From NCBI RefSeq assembly GCF_901482695.1, contig NZ_LR590484.1:3534001-3598000 (forward strand): a DNA stretch of 64,000 bases, given 5' to 3'. Made by a program: the position numbers and the translations under genes. Position 1 is the first letter of the stretch; each line of letters begins with the position of its first letter. The notes beneath the pieces are model-generated. The model was not told where the DNA came from. It ran no database searches and saw only the letters and a program-made list of their open reading frames with translations. Below are positions 15,016 through 24,056 of the stretch, piece after piece. Origin of the DNA: Sphingobacterium thalpophilum. Its GTDB lineage: Bacteria > Bacteroidota > Bacteroidia > Sphingobacteriales > Sphingobacteriaceae.

Positions 15016-17808
15016 TTGGAATCACAATTACAACTCAAAAGAATCGCTGCTGTCATTACTCTAGCGGTAGCTGCGTCAACAAGTGTTTATGCACAAGGTA
15101 GTGGAAAGGTGACAGGTAAAGTTACAAACGTCAAGACGGGGGAGACTATTGCAGGGGTGACAGTAAAAGTACTTGGCACTTCGCGAGTGGGAAGTTCGGA
15201 TGTAACAGGTAATTACAATATTCCAGCAGTACCCGCAGGAAAGTATACCTTAGAATTTAGCTACTTGGGGTTTGCAACAAAGCAGATTACTGATGTAGAG
15301 ATTAAAGATAAGGATATAACGAATTTAGATGTGGTTCTTGATAACTCTGAGGGTAAGCTTTTGGACCAGGTTGTTATCACCGGAACATTTAAAAAAGAAT
15401 CTATAGGTGCACTTTATGCACAGCAAAAGAATAGCGCTCGAATTTCTAGTGGTATTTCTACGGAACAAATAAAAAGAAGTCCAGATAGAAATACATCAGA
15501 GGCAATCAAACGTGTAAGCGGTGCTAGTATACAAGATAACAAATATGTCATCGTAAGAGGTTTAAGTGACCGATATAATTCAGCAATGTTGAACAATGCG
15601 GTTTTGCCCAATACAGAAGTTGACAAAAGAGCATTCTCATTTGATATTATTCCTTCAAATCTGATTGAATCTATTATTATTAATAAAACAGCCACACCAG
15701 ATATTCCAGCTGATTTTTCTGGGGGTGTGGTGCAAGTAAATACAAAGGATTTTCCAGATAAAAATTTCTTTGACGCGGCAATAGGAACATCATACAATAC
15801 GCAATCCACGTTTAAGGATTTTACATCAGCAAAAAGAGCCGGTAGTGAAGCATTTGGATTTGCTAGTAGTGACCGTCAAATTCCTAAAGGTTTTCCTTCG
15901 ACAAAAGATTTTCAATCTTTAGAGAATAATTCAAATGAAATTTTTGAATATTCTAAACTGTTCAAAAACAATTGGGGATATGAAACAAAAAAATCAACTT
16001 TGACACCAAATCTTCAGTTTAACTATGGTTCTACAAAGAACTTTAAAGACGATTCGAAATTTGGAGCTATCCTATCTTTGACCTACCGCTATGATCAACG
16101 GAAACGGGAAGCAGATCAAAACGCTTATGTGGGTCAGTCATTACCGGAAGTCTTCCATGATGACCAATATAGTTTTAATACTAACCTAGGGGCGTTGGCT
16201 AATTTTGCATACTCTTGGAAAACAAATAAGATTTCCTTTAAAAATTTATATAATCGTATCCTAGAGAATCAATTTACTTACCGCCAAGGAACGGATGATT
16301 CCGGAAGTGAGTTCTATCGCACAGGAGATTACTTATTGCAACGTTCAATTTTGACCAATCAATTGTCAGGGGAACACATCCTTTCCTCAAAAAGCAATCT
16401 GAAAATAGATTGGTCATTAAATTATGGACGAACTGATAGAGATGAGCCTGGTTACAAACGTATGGAGTACTCGAAAGATGGAATTGCCGCAATTTCAGCG
16501 ACAAGTTCTGCCACAGCCGATAGAGCGGGTAATTTCAACTCTACGATGACAGAAAATTCTTATGGTGGAGCCTTAAACTTTACCCTGCCAATTCGTTTAT
16601 TTTCTGAAAATGACAAATTGAAAGCAGGATATTTCAATCAGCTCCGGGATAGAAATTTTAATGCAAGGGTAATTGGTTTTATTAGAAATGGAAATTTTGA
16701 TGCAAATCTGTTGAAATTACCTCAGGATAAGATTTTTGATCAAGCTAATATTCGCCCAGATGGATTCATACTGAATGAAATTACAAACGGTGGGGATCAT
16801 TATGACGCAAAAGCATTTTTAAATGCGGGTTATTTAATGTATGATGGATTCGTGATGGAAAAACTGAGAGTGATCACAGGAGCACGTTTGGAATCATATA
16901 ATTTAAAACTAAATAGTGAAGATAATGGCAATCCGGTAGGAGTTGATACAACTACAATTTCGTTGTTGCCATCTTTAAATTTAATCTACAATTTGGATGA
17001 AAAGCAAAGTCTTCGTTTTGCAGCTTCACAAACAGTAGGAAGACAGGAGTTTAGAGAGATGGCTCCATTTCCTTTCTATGATTTTAACAAAAATATGAAC
17101 GTTCGTGGAAATCCCAATTTGAAACAATCCAAAACGTCGAATTTTGATTTGGGATATGCATATTATCCAACAGCTGGCGAGGTTTTGTCCATAGGTGCAT
17201 TTTATAAATATTTTGAAAATCCAATCGAACAGTCTTTACAATTAGGCAACTCTGGACGTTCTTTTAACTACACCAATTCAAAATCTGCGGATGTGTTTGG
17301 GATCGAAGCTGAAGTTAGGAAAAACTTAAAATTTATTGACGAGCGCTTGGATAATTTCGTAATCAGTGCCAATGGTTCATACATCTATTCGAAGGTTATT
17401 GTGCCAACAACGGTGAATTCAACAGGTAAGCGCAAATTACAAGGACAATCACCATACTTAATCAATGCGGGATTATCTTATACCACTAAGGATCCTAATA
17501 CTACGGCAATCACTTTACTTTATAACAGAGTTGGACCGAGAATATGGGCAATCGGAAATGCTGAGGATCCAGATATTTATGAGTACTCTAGAAATATTCT
17601 TGACTTGCAAGTCGCCAAGAAATTTGCGAATGCTAGAGCCGAGGTAAAATTGAATTATAGTGATATATTGAATAATAAAGCTTATTTCTATCAAAAACCA
17701 AAAGGTGCCGATCCAAATGCTGCATTTAATAAGGACACAGACAATATTAATAGAATGGAACAATATGGGTCGACAATCTCATTAACACTTTCATATAAGT
17801 TCTGGTAG
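15016..17808 (+). CDS. TonB-dependent outer-membrane receptor without STN domain
   Basis: The 930-residue protein has a signal peptide (1-26, ending VYAQ), a carboxypeptidase-like regulatory domain (about 29-115), a plug with the motif IVRGLSDRYNSAMLN and FSFDIIPSNLIESI, and a beta-barrel ending in the aromatic LSYKFW. It imports a ligand across the outer membrane with energy from TonB; the ligand is unknown. There is no ATG that would give the signal peptide: the frame is closed by a stop at 14986-14988, and a TTG at 15016 is the only usual start codon in between. The plug closely resembles that of the receptor at 42745, so the two are paralogues. A beta-helix lipoprotein gene follows 79 bases downstream. 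The gene is more AT-rich than those from 24 kb on. Confidence 0.9.
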   Translation: MESQLQLKRIAAVITLAVAASTSVYAQGSGKVTGKVTNVKTGETIAGVTVKVLGTSRVGSSDVTGNYNIPAVPAGKYTLEFSYLGFATKQITDVEIKDKDITNLDVVLDNSEGKLLDQVVITGTFKKESIGALYAQQKNSARISSGISTEQIKRSPDRNTSEAIKRVSGASIQDNKYVIVRGLSDRYNSAMLNNAVLPNTEVDKRAFSFDIIPSNLIESIIINKTATPDIPADFSGGVVQVNTKDFPDKNFFDAAIGTSYNTQSTFKDFTSAKRAGSEAFGFASSDRQIPKGFPSTKDFQSLENNSNEIFEYSKLFKNNWGYETKKSTLTPNLQFNYGSTKNFKDDSKFGAILSLTYRYDQRKREADQNAYVGQSLPEVFHDDQYSFNTNLGALANFAYSWKTNKISFKNLYNRILENQFTYRQGTDDSGSEFYRTGDYLLQRSILTNQLSGEHILSSKSNLKIDWSLNYGRTDRDEPGYKRMEYSKDGIAAISATSSATADRAGNFNSTMTENSYGGALNFTLPIRLFSENDKLKAGYFNQLRDRNFNARVIGFIRNGNFDANLLKLPQDKIFDQANIRPDGFILNEITNGGDHYDAKAFLNAGYLMYDGFVMEKLRVITGARLESYNLKLNSEDNGNPVGVDTTTISLLPSLNLIYNLDEKQSLRFAASQTVGRQEFREMAPFPFYDFNKNMNVRGNPNLKQSKTSNFDLGYAYYPTAGEVLSIGAFYKYFENPIEQSLQLGNSGRSFNYTNSKSADVFGIEAEVRKNLKFIDERLDNFVISANGSYIYSKVIVPTTVNSTGKRKLQGQSPYLINAGLSYTTKDPNTTAITLLYNRVGPRIWAIGNAEDPDIYEYSRNILDLQVAKKFANARAEVKLNYSDILNNKAYFYQKPKGADPNAAFNKDTDNINRMEQYGSTISLTLSYKFW

Positions 17809-17887
17809 GTCTTTGTTAATTCATAAATATTTAACATCGGGTTAATCATTGGGTAAAATTAAAATATTCTTTTTGTACAAATAAAAC

Positions 17888-19291
17888 ATGAAAATGAAAA
17901 CGAATTTAAACTTAAATCTTTTGGCTGTTTTAGCTGCAGGTTTGACTGTATTTGTAAGCTGTAGTAAAAGTGATCCAGCAGTAATTGAACCTCCTGTGAA
18001 ACCAGGTGATTCGAATGAATCTCTTGCTGACGCTTTTTTTGATAAAGTTGCTTATAAAGGGGCATTTGGTACAACAGATTGGACAGCGGGCTGGGTAAAC
18101 TATGAACCAAATAAAACAGCATATTCTGCTGCTACAGAGGAATTGTCGGGCGAAATTTCTGCAGATAAGACTTTAGATGCATCAAAAACATATTTATTGA
18201 AGGGTTTTGTTTACGTAAAAAGTGGTGTAACGCTAACAATTCCAGCAGGAACTGTAATTAGAGGAGATAAAAATACTAAAGCGACTTTAGTTATTACAAT
18301 GGGTGGCAGGATCAATGCAGAGGGCACTGCGGCGAAACCGATTGTGTTTACATCCAACCAACCGGCGGGTACAAGAGCTCCCGGTGACTGGGGAGGATTG
18401 ATTATTTTGGGTAAGGCTACTAATAATATCCCGGGTGGTACAGGTATAATTGAAGGGGGACTGACTGCACCTTATGGAAATCACGGTGGTACTATTGCTG
18501 ATGATAACTCAGGTGTACTTAAATATGTTCGTGTTGAATTTCCAGGGATTGCTTATACAACAAATAATGAAATCAATGGTATTACTTTTGGATCTGTAGG
18601 ATCTAAAACAACAGTTGATTATGTTCAAGTAGCCTATTCTGGTGATGATTCATTCGAGTGGTTTGGTGGTACGGTGAATGCAAAACACCTCGTATCAACT
18701 GCAAATATAGACGATATTTTTGATTTTGATAATGGGTATTCTGGTAAACTTCAATACTTAGTTGGTATTCGAGATCCTAAACTTGCGGATCAAGCTGGTC
18801 AATCCAACGGCATTGAATCGGATAACTCCGAAAAAGTATTTGGTTCGTCACCAAGAACACGTCCTGTAATTTCAAATATGACTTTGATAGGTCCAGGAAA
18901 TACGGATGTTGATGCAAAACACGAATACGCTAACTTGTGGAGAAGAGGTAGTAAAATGGTGTTAGCGAATTCAATCTTTATAAATATGCGCTATGGCATT
19001 GATATTCGCGATAAGGAAACTAGTGATGCATTGACAGATAAAACGTCTTTAATCAAAAACAATATTTATCAAGCTTTCACGGCTGATAAAACAATCGTTG
19101 CAGGAGATAAAGCTAAAAACACCGCATCTTTCGAAAATGCAGATTTATTAAAAGCTTATTTGACTGAAAATAACAATAAATTCTTGGACGAAGCTGCTGC
19201 TAAGAACCTTTTGGTTGGTCCTTACAGTTTAACCTCTCCAAACTTCCTCTTGAAGTCAGGATCTGAGGCTGCTACTGGCGCTTCTTTCTAA
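17888..19291 (+). CDS. Surface or periplasmic lipoprotein with repeat-rich beta-helix-like body
   Basis: The 467-residue protein has a lipoprotein signal (AVLAAGLTVFVSCSKSD, lipobox Cys near residue 25) and then a body rich in Gly, Thr, Asn and Val with patterns such as GVTLTIPAGTVIRGD, GGRINAEGTAAKPIVFTS and GDWGGLIILGKA, typical of right-handed parallel beta-helix proteins found next to TonB receptors in Bacteroidota. It lies 79 bases behind the TonB receptor and is probably its partner in ligand capture. No catalytic motif was recognised. A terminator follows 22 bases after the stop. Start could equally be the second Met (17894). Confidence 0.8.
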   Translation: MKMKTNLNLNLLAVLAAGLTVFVSCSKSDPAVIEPPVKPGDSNESLADAFFDKVAYKGAFGTTDWTAGWVNYEPNKTAYSAATEELSGEISADKTLDASKTYLLKGFVYVKSGVTLTIPAGTVIRGDKNTKATLVITMGGRINAEGTAAKPIVFTSNQPAGTRAPGDWGGLIILGKATNNIPGGTGIIEGGLTAPYGNHGGTIADDNSGVLKYVRVEFPGIAYTTNNEINGITFGSVGSKTTVDYVQVAYSGDDSFEWFGGTVNAKHLVSTANIDDIFDFDNGYSGKLQYLVGIRDPKLADQAGQSNGIESDNSEKVFGSSPRTRPVISNMTLIGPGNTDVDAKHEYANLWRRGSKMVLANSIFINMRYGIDIRDKETSDALTDKTSLIKNNIYQAFTADKTIVAGDKAKNTASFENADLLKAYLTENNNKFLDEAAAKNLLVGPYSLTSPNFLLKSGSEAATGASF

Positions 19292-19313
19292 AAAAATATT
19301 TAAGAACCTAAAG

Positions 19314-19339
19314 GCCCACATTCCAGTGGGCTTTTTTTT
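19314..19339 (+). terminator. Terminator after the beta-helix lipoprotein gene
   Basis: GCCCAC pairs with GTGGGC around the loop ATTCCA, followed by eight T. A GTG inside the right arm could open the next frame, but it belongs to this hairpin, which is why the next gene is started at 19353. Confidence 0.85.
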
Positions 19340-19352
19340 GAACTTTATAATT

Positions 19353-21221
19353 ATGAGAAGAAAAAAAAATAACTGTAATACAGTTGTAGCCAATTTTAGA
19401 CGACTAATGCCGTTATTAGCTTTATTTGTATGTTTATCATGTTCAAAAAATGATAAGCTTGAAAACTCAAAGGAAATAACAGAAGAAACCACCGTACGAA
19501 AAACAAAAGCCAACGCTGTTACAGACCCAAACGAACAAAATGCTAATAAGAATTGGAAATGGGACGATCCTAATTTGACAAAGGTAAATTTGTATTTTAA
19601 ACCCAAAATTAATGGTCAACCAAGTCCGTCTATAGAAAGGCCGTTACCTTGGAACACTTTTGGTAATCCGTTAAATAATTCTGATAAAGACTATCGTTCC
19701 GAATTAGGGTGGGTGTTATATTTGAAGGATTTTGGTACACCGGATCGTCCCGCACAGGCTCCATTTTTCGCACTATATAATATTTATTCTGGAGTATTAA
19801 GATTTTTTGTATACAATTATAGAGTACAAGATCTCAATGAAGGGTCGAAAACTCACTATATAGCAAAGCTCAGCTATGCAATTCCTGATCAACATAATGG
19901 AATGCTAAGCTTTTCTGCTCCACCTGATCAATTTATTATCGACAAAGAAGATAGAGATTTATCTTTAGTCAGTGTTACCAGAAAAAATGCGAGTGACGTA
20001 TGGATGAACTTTGATTTTGTAATGGCGAAACCATCCCCGTATAAGAATAGTACTAATTTGGTACTCAGTGTATTTGGAGTGAATGAGACTGAATTGAACT
20101 TGGGGTCGGACTTCTCGACTTTAACGGCTAAATCTTCAATCGGTGGGGCTGGAAAGTCTGGTTCTGATTTTGCTAAATTTATAAATGGAGGGGTAGAATA
20201 TACAACATCTGGAGGAGCTTTAGTGGAATCAATAAATAAATTAAAAGAATCTTTCCCCGATGTTAAAGCAAAGGTTGCTAGATCAACCAAGGCAGAAAGT
20301 AATTTGGAAACGTCGCGACTTCGCGCAGCAATACCCATTGCAACTGTAGCAGCAGGAATTGGCGTAATTAAAGGATTATTTGGTTTTGTGAAATCATTTG
20401 TCGGAGGTTCAAAATCTGCTACCAATACACAGACATCTTTACAATACAACGGTATCGTTAAAACAACGGGAACAGCCAACCTCACAAATAATCTCTATAA
20501 TATTCAATTTTATACAGGTAACAATAGTCTTTCACCATCGTATTATGTTCCATTATATGACTATACAATCGGGTTAATACCTGTTTTCGAATCAGAAAAT
20601 GGAATTAATTCTAATTGGGCTCTACATCTAAAATATGATGAGATTCTCTATCAGTGTCATAATGGGTGGCCATACGAGCCTGTAAGACAAGGACAATTTA
20701 GCATTCAAGAACAGTCGATTTTTCCAATTTTATCTCACTTTACAAATGATGAAGTAAGTGATTTAGTCAATCGTGTTCGATTGGATAGTGTGAAATTGAC
20801 TTTGTTAAATCGTAGAGATTTCGGAGATGGCTATGCTAATTCATTTAATTATATGCCATATAAAGTTTTTGATAAGTATGAGCCATATAATGAAGGGATT
20901 ACTGTCAATAGTGTTAATTCTGGATGGCGAAAATTCTTTCCATATTATCAACAGTCGCCCTCTTCTATTTTCTATATTAAGAAGTTTTATCACGATCAAT
21001 ACGCCAATAATACTGGATATTATTCAAACGGTTTTACGACGGATCAGAAATTTAGGCCGGCAATAGGTATATATATAAAATTTACGATTACTGATCCAAA
21101 GTATCCCAACAACGAATCAAGAGAAAGAGTGATCTTTAAAGTTGTGGATACGGAGTTCAAGGGAGGTTCCCGAGATTATCCCGGAAAATCGGGGTGTCCA
21201 GTTGTTGATTATAATAATTAG
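19353..21221 (+). CDS. Large lipoprotein of unknown function
   Basis: A 622-residue product with a lipoprotein signal (LMPLLALFVCLSCSKND, lipobox Cys near residue 30). The rest is rich in Tyr, Asn and Ser, with a central Gly/Ala hydrophobic segment (about 325-360, near AAIPIATVAAGIGVIKG) that could be membrane-inserting. I recognise no domain. The gene is among the most AT-rich in the window and is preceded by a terminator and followed by another, so it is a separate unit downstream of the TonB receptor and its lipoprotein. Its base composition and isolation would fit acquisition by transfer, but this is not proven. Confidence 0.65.
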   Translation: MRRKKNNCNTVVANFRRLMPLLALFVCLSCSKNDKLENSKEITEETTVRKTKANAVTDPNEQNANKNWKWDDPNLTKVNLYFKPKINGQPSPSIERPLPWNTFGNPLNNSDKDYRSELGWVLYLKDFGTPDRPAQAPFFALYNIYSGVLRFFVYNYRVQDLNEGSKTHYIAKLSYAIPDQHNGMLSFSAPPDQFIIDKEDRDLSLVSVTRKNASDVWMNFDFVMAKPSPYKNSTNLVLSVFGVNETELNLGSDFSTLTAKSSIGGAGKSGSDFAKFINGGVEYTTSGGALVESINKLKESFPDVKAKVARSTKAESNLETSRLRAAIPIATVAAGIGVIKGLFGFVKSFVGGSKSATNTQTSLQYNGIVKTTGTANLTNNLYNIQFYTGNNSLSPSYYVPLYDYTIGLIPVFESENGINSNWALHLKYDEILYQCHNGWPYEPVRQGQFSIQEQSIFPILSHFTNDEVSDLVNRVRLDSVKLTLLNRRDFGDGYANSFNYMPYKVFDKYEPYNEGITVNSVNSGWRKFFPYYQQSPSSIFYIKKFYHDQYANNTGYYSNGFTTDQKFRPAIGIYIKFTITDPKYPNNESRERVIFKVVDTEFKGGSRDYPGKSGCPVVDYNN

Positions 21222-21285
21222 CAGACTATAAATATATAGACTAATTCAATATTAGCCTATATATTCTAAAAATAAATTTTATATG

Positions 21286-21312
21286 AAAATCCTGCCACGT
21301 GCAGGATTTTTT
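21286..21312 (+). terminator. Terminator after the large lipoprotein gene
   Basis: A 10-bp perfect stem, AAAATCCTGC with GCAGGATTTT, loop CACGT, followed by TT. It stands about 65 bases past the stop at 21221. Confidence 0.8.
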
Positions 21313-21464
21313 GTATTCGATTCCAATATTTCGTTCTACAGCCAATTAAAACGTAAACTTATGATCGGATGGTAAATATTCCGATTTGTTAGATCTTATT
21401 AATAAATTATAGTTATTGCACCGTCCATGTTGTAGCTATTTTTGAACCTCTTATGAGCCGTGGT

Positions 21465-22664
21465 TTACCTTGGCTCATAATGGTACACAATCTGGTAGGT
21501 TTGCGTTTTAAGCTCATCTGATAATTGACCGATAGCCAGGCTCTGCGCCTGTGGAGTAGGTTCGCATACAGAATAGTACTTACCATTGTATAAAATGGCA
21601 TCGCCAACCGACTGCTCAAATTGGACGGCCATTGTGATATGGGTGGGGTAAAGAAGCGTAATCATAGGTAGATTGTAAATCTCTTTAACTAAATAAAAGA
21701 ACAAAGCTGCCCGGTCATCGCAATCACTATATGTATTCAATAAAGTTTGTTCGGGAGAAAGGCGTTTTTCCTTTCCAAAGTTCTCTTCGTCATTTTCATA
21801 TAAAAATGCATAGCGGGTAAATCGCATCAAATAATCTACTCCATCCTTCTCACTCTTTCCTTTCAAATTTTCCTTTAGTGCTGGGATTAAGGACTGATAG
21901 GTCTCCTTGCTCAGAGGGATGTTAAAATACGTTTCAAAATCTACTCCGGGATAGTTTTTAAATAGATCACTGATATCATTATTCAGCTTAATGTTAAAAT
22001 GATAGGCTTTATGTCCGTCATTAAAGGCGATTTGCTTCTCTATATAATTGGCGGGCACAAAATCGGGTAGCTTTGTGATTTTATAGCTGAAGTCGTTAGT
22101 TGCCTCAGGCACTTTGATTTTGACTGGGACATAGGTATCGGTTCGCTGAAATAGTTTTCCATAGTCATGGAAATTCAAACAGGTATATTTTTTACCGTCG
22201 ATCTCAAAGAAGGGGATGTCCGAGATATCCTCATTATTTTGAATAAAGAATATGATCTGACTATTGCCAACGGCCAGACGTGCGTCATAACCTGATTTGC
22301 ACATAAGAAACCACTTATACAAAGTATAACGTGCATAGTTTTCTGCTTTAGGAGCAATCTGTTGAGCTGTGCGCCGGATGAGCTGATAATACACCCAGTC
22401 ATTCAGATGCTGTTTGTCTTTATAGTCCAAGAGACTATTAACTAAATTATAATAATCTGTCTGTTCGACCGTCTGGTAAAACTGTTGCACATGAGCAATT
22501 GTTAAACTGTCATCGAACGGAATATTAAAATTAACTGGGACAGTAACAGAGACTTTCCCATCGTAAAAATCGAACTCATACTGCTGCGCCTTAAGCAGCT
22601 GCGGACTGTAACTCAACCACACTAGAAGGGTCAAAAACGCAATATGGATCCGATTGATAGTCAA
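21465..22664 (-). CDS. Secreted transglutaminase-like protein of unknown function
   Basis: The 399-residue product has a signal peptide (1-26, ending LLKA or KAQ). Near the C-terminus it carries the transglutaminase/cysteine-protease-like fold: YSDCDDRAALFFYLVK (about 312-327) with the Cys, then THITMAVQF (about 341-349) with the His, then GDAILYNGKYYSVCEPT with the Asp. This order of Cys, His, Asp is that of bacterial transglutaminase-like core domains. Upstream residues look like a periplasmic accessory domain. Substrate unknown. It is transcribed alone and diverges from the neighbouring operons. Confidence 0.65.
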   Translation of the reverse strand: MTINRIHIAFLTLLVWLSYSPQLLKAQQYEFDFYDGKVSVTVPVNFNIPFDDSLTIAHVQQFYQTVEQTDYYNLVNSLLDYKDKQHLNDWVYYQLIRRTAQQIAPKAENYARYTLYKWFLMCKSGYDARLAVGNSQIIFFIQNNEDISDIPFFEIDGKKYTCLNFHDYGKLFQRTDTYVPVKIKVPEATNDFSYKITKLPDFVPANYIEKQIAFNDGHKAYHFNIKLNNDISDLFKNYPGVDFETYFNIPLSKETYQSLIPALKENLKGKSEKDGVDYLMRFTRYAFLYENDEENFGKEKRLSPEQTLLNTYSDCDDRAALFFYLVKEIYNLPMITLLYPTHITMAVQFEQSVGDAILYNGKYYSVCEPTPQAQSLAIGQLSDELKTQTYQIVYHYEPR

Positions 22665-22884
22665 TTCTTAACAATTTAATAACATTAGTGTAATATAAAT
22701 TTAATAATTGTCTGGCAATTATTAAAGTATTTGGTACAAATGTTTGTGTTTATTTGATATGAAATGACCTGATATTGATAGGTGTTATTGTCCTTGGTAA
22801 GCTCATAGCTGCAAATGGATAAAAACGGATACTGAACAAAGGAGGGAGCTTTATATGAGAAATGCCTTCCAATATGAATCGTAA

Positions 22885-22907
22885 AGCCCAGTGTAGAGAA
22901 CTGGGCT
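22885..22907 (-). terminator. Hairpin downstream of the first Cys-rich lipoprotein gene
   Basis: An 8-bp stem (AGCCCAGT with ACTGGGCT, 7-base loop) stands 15 bases past the stop of the minus-strand lipoprotein gene. The T run behind it is weak. The 220 bases to its left, up to 22665, hold no supported gene; a short open frame there is judged accidental. Confidence 0.55.
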
Positions 22908-22922
22908 GTTTGGCGTTTCAAA

Positions 22923-23609
22923 TTAATATGTCACTTTGGGTTTGCCATTTTCGCAAACTACACCTTTAGCAGGCTTGTCATTTCGGGATGGGCAGTCGGA
23001 GCTTTTGATCAGCAACCTTTTTGCGTGATATAGCTGGTTATATTGTTCCATCATATTTCCAAACTCTGCAAAATTCTTTGTCTCGGTCATCAATATCGGA
23101 ACGAACTCACAATCTTTGCGTATGGTAACAACGCCCCATTTACTGGCGTCGGTGCAAGGCACATCATCAAAAAATGTGGTGATCTGGCTAAATAGATCAT
23201 GCAGACGCTGGTTAATTTCTTCAAGTTCCAGATCTGTGGCCCGGGCGACTTTGACATGGCCGGTAAGGCATCGCAAACCAAAATGGGGCGGAAGAGGTCC
23301 CGGATCGTTAAGTATAGGGGGGCCTTTATAAACTTTCTGAGCCCTCGCTTGTAGCTCCCTTGCTTCGGCAAGCAATTGCTTGTACTCTTTCTCAAAACTA
23401 GGATGTACGGCCGCGTAGGTATAGTACAATGTATCAATATACCATTCCTTCAGATCACTGCAAGGGCGGCTTGTGGCTAATTTTATGGCTTCCTGGATTT
23501 TAAGATCGGCAAGCCTGCTGAGTTCGTCATAATTGTCTTCTTTTTTGCAGCCGGAAAATAATAAAGCGCTCAACAAGAGGGTGTAAAATAGGGCTATTCT
23601 TTTTTTCAT
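22923..23609 (-). CDS. Cys-rich lipoprotein, copy A of a paralogous pair
   Basis: The 228-residue protein starts with a lipoprotein signal (LLLSALLFSGCKKED, lipobox Cys near residue 21) followed by helical, charged sequence (LADLKIQEAIKL, AEARELQARAQKVYKG). Besides the lipid Cys there are six cysteines (near CSDLKE, RCL, VPCTD, KDCEF, DCPS and VVCENG) that are all kept in the paralogue at 32954-33649, which suggests three disulfide bonds. I do not recognise the family; the C-terminal DKPAKGVVCENGKPK is the most conserved segment. The gene faces away from the SusCD operon and lies on one flank of it, while the paralogue lies on the other. Confidence 0.75.
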   Translation of the reverse strand: MKKRIALFYTLLLSALLFSGCKKEDNYDELSRLADLKIQEAIKLATSRPCSDLKEWYIDTLYYTYAAVHPSFEKEYKQLLAEARELQARAQKVYKGPPILNDPGPLPPHFGLRCLTGHVKVARATDLELEEINQRLHDLFSQITTFFDDVPCTDASKWGVVTIRKDCEFVPILMTETKNFAEFGNMMEQYNQLYHAKRLLIKSSDCPSRNDKPAKGVVCENGKPKVTY

Positions 23610-24056
23610 AATTTGGTGTTAAATCTTTCCAACCTGGATAACGTTAAATATCAGCTCCATGCTACAACCATTTGGACAGTACGTATTGTTTGCTGCTCAC
23701 AGCTGTTACAAATTGATATACTTTCATTTGTTAGTTGAATTTGCTTTCGTTTTTGAAGTATTGTTTCTTTTTCCTTCTCCCGATACGATGTTTAGTATTA
23801 ATTTAAAACATTATTAACAATATAATAATAAGCTTTTTGAAGCATTATATAAGCTAGTTGTTAGTTTTACAGCGTTTTAATTTTAAAAAGATAACCTGTA
23901 TTAGCTTATGTCTATTATTTCTAATTCTTTCAGATTAACCGTTATTAACTTTTTTTTATTTCATTTTTTGTTTTAAAATATTTGTTTTGTTTGTTTTTTA
24001 AATTATATTCGATCTAACATTAGAACCAATTGTAGATTCATTTAACCGACGTCATT
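23610..24056. other. Divergent intergenic region with SusCD operon promoter
   Basis: About 450 bases without a gene, very AT-rich with long T runs (23780-24000). It separates the minus-strand lipoprotein from the plus-strand SusCD operon and carries the promoter described at 23981-24011. I see no repeat or operator that I can defend. Confidence 0.6.
23981..24011 (+). promoter_or_regulatory. Promoter of the TIG-NHL/SusC/SusD operon
   Basis: TTTG at 23981-23984, 19-base spacer, TATATTCG at 24004-24011: one mismatch in the -7 box. Expected start near 24017, leading to a 40-base leader before the ATG at 24057. Confidence 0.55.

Noticed and set aside
19928..20485. Minus-strand open frame of about 185 codons opposite the large lipoprotein
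   Set aside because: Shadow of the plus-strand lipoprotein frame, which has a lipobox and sits between terminators.
22685..22921. Minus-strand open frame of 78 codons downstream of the Cys-rich lipoprotein
   Set aside because: It covers a terminator-like hairpin, is AT-rich and has no recognisable features.
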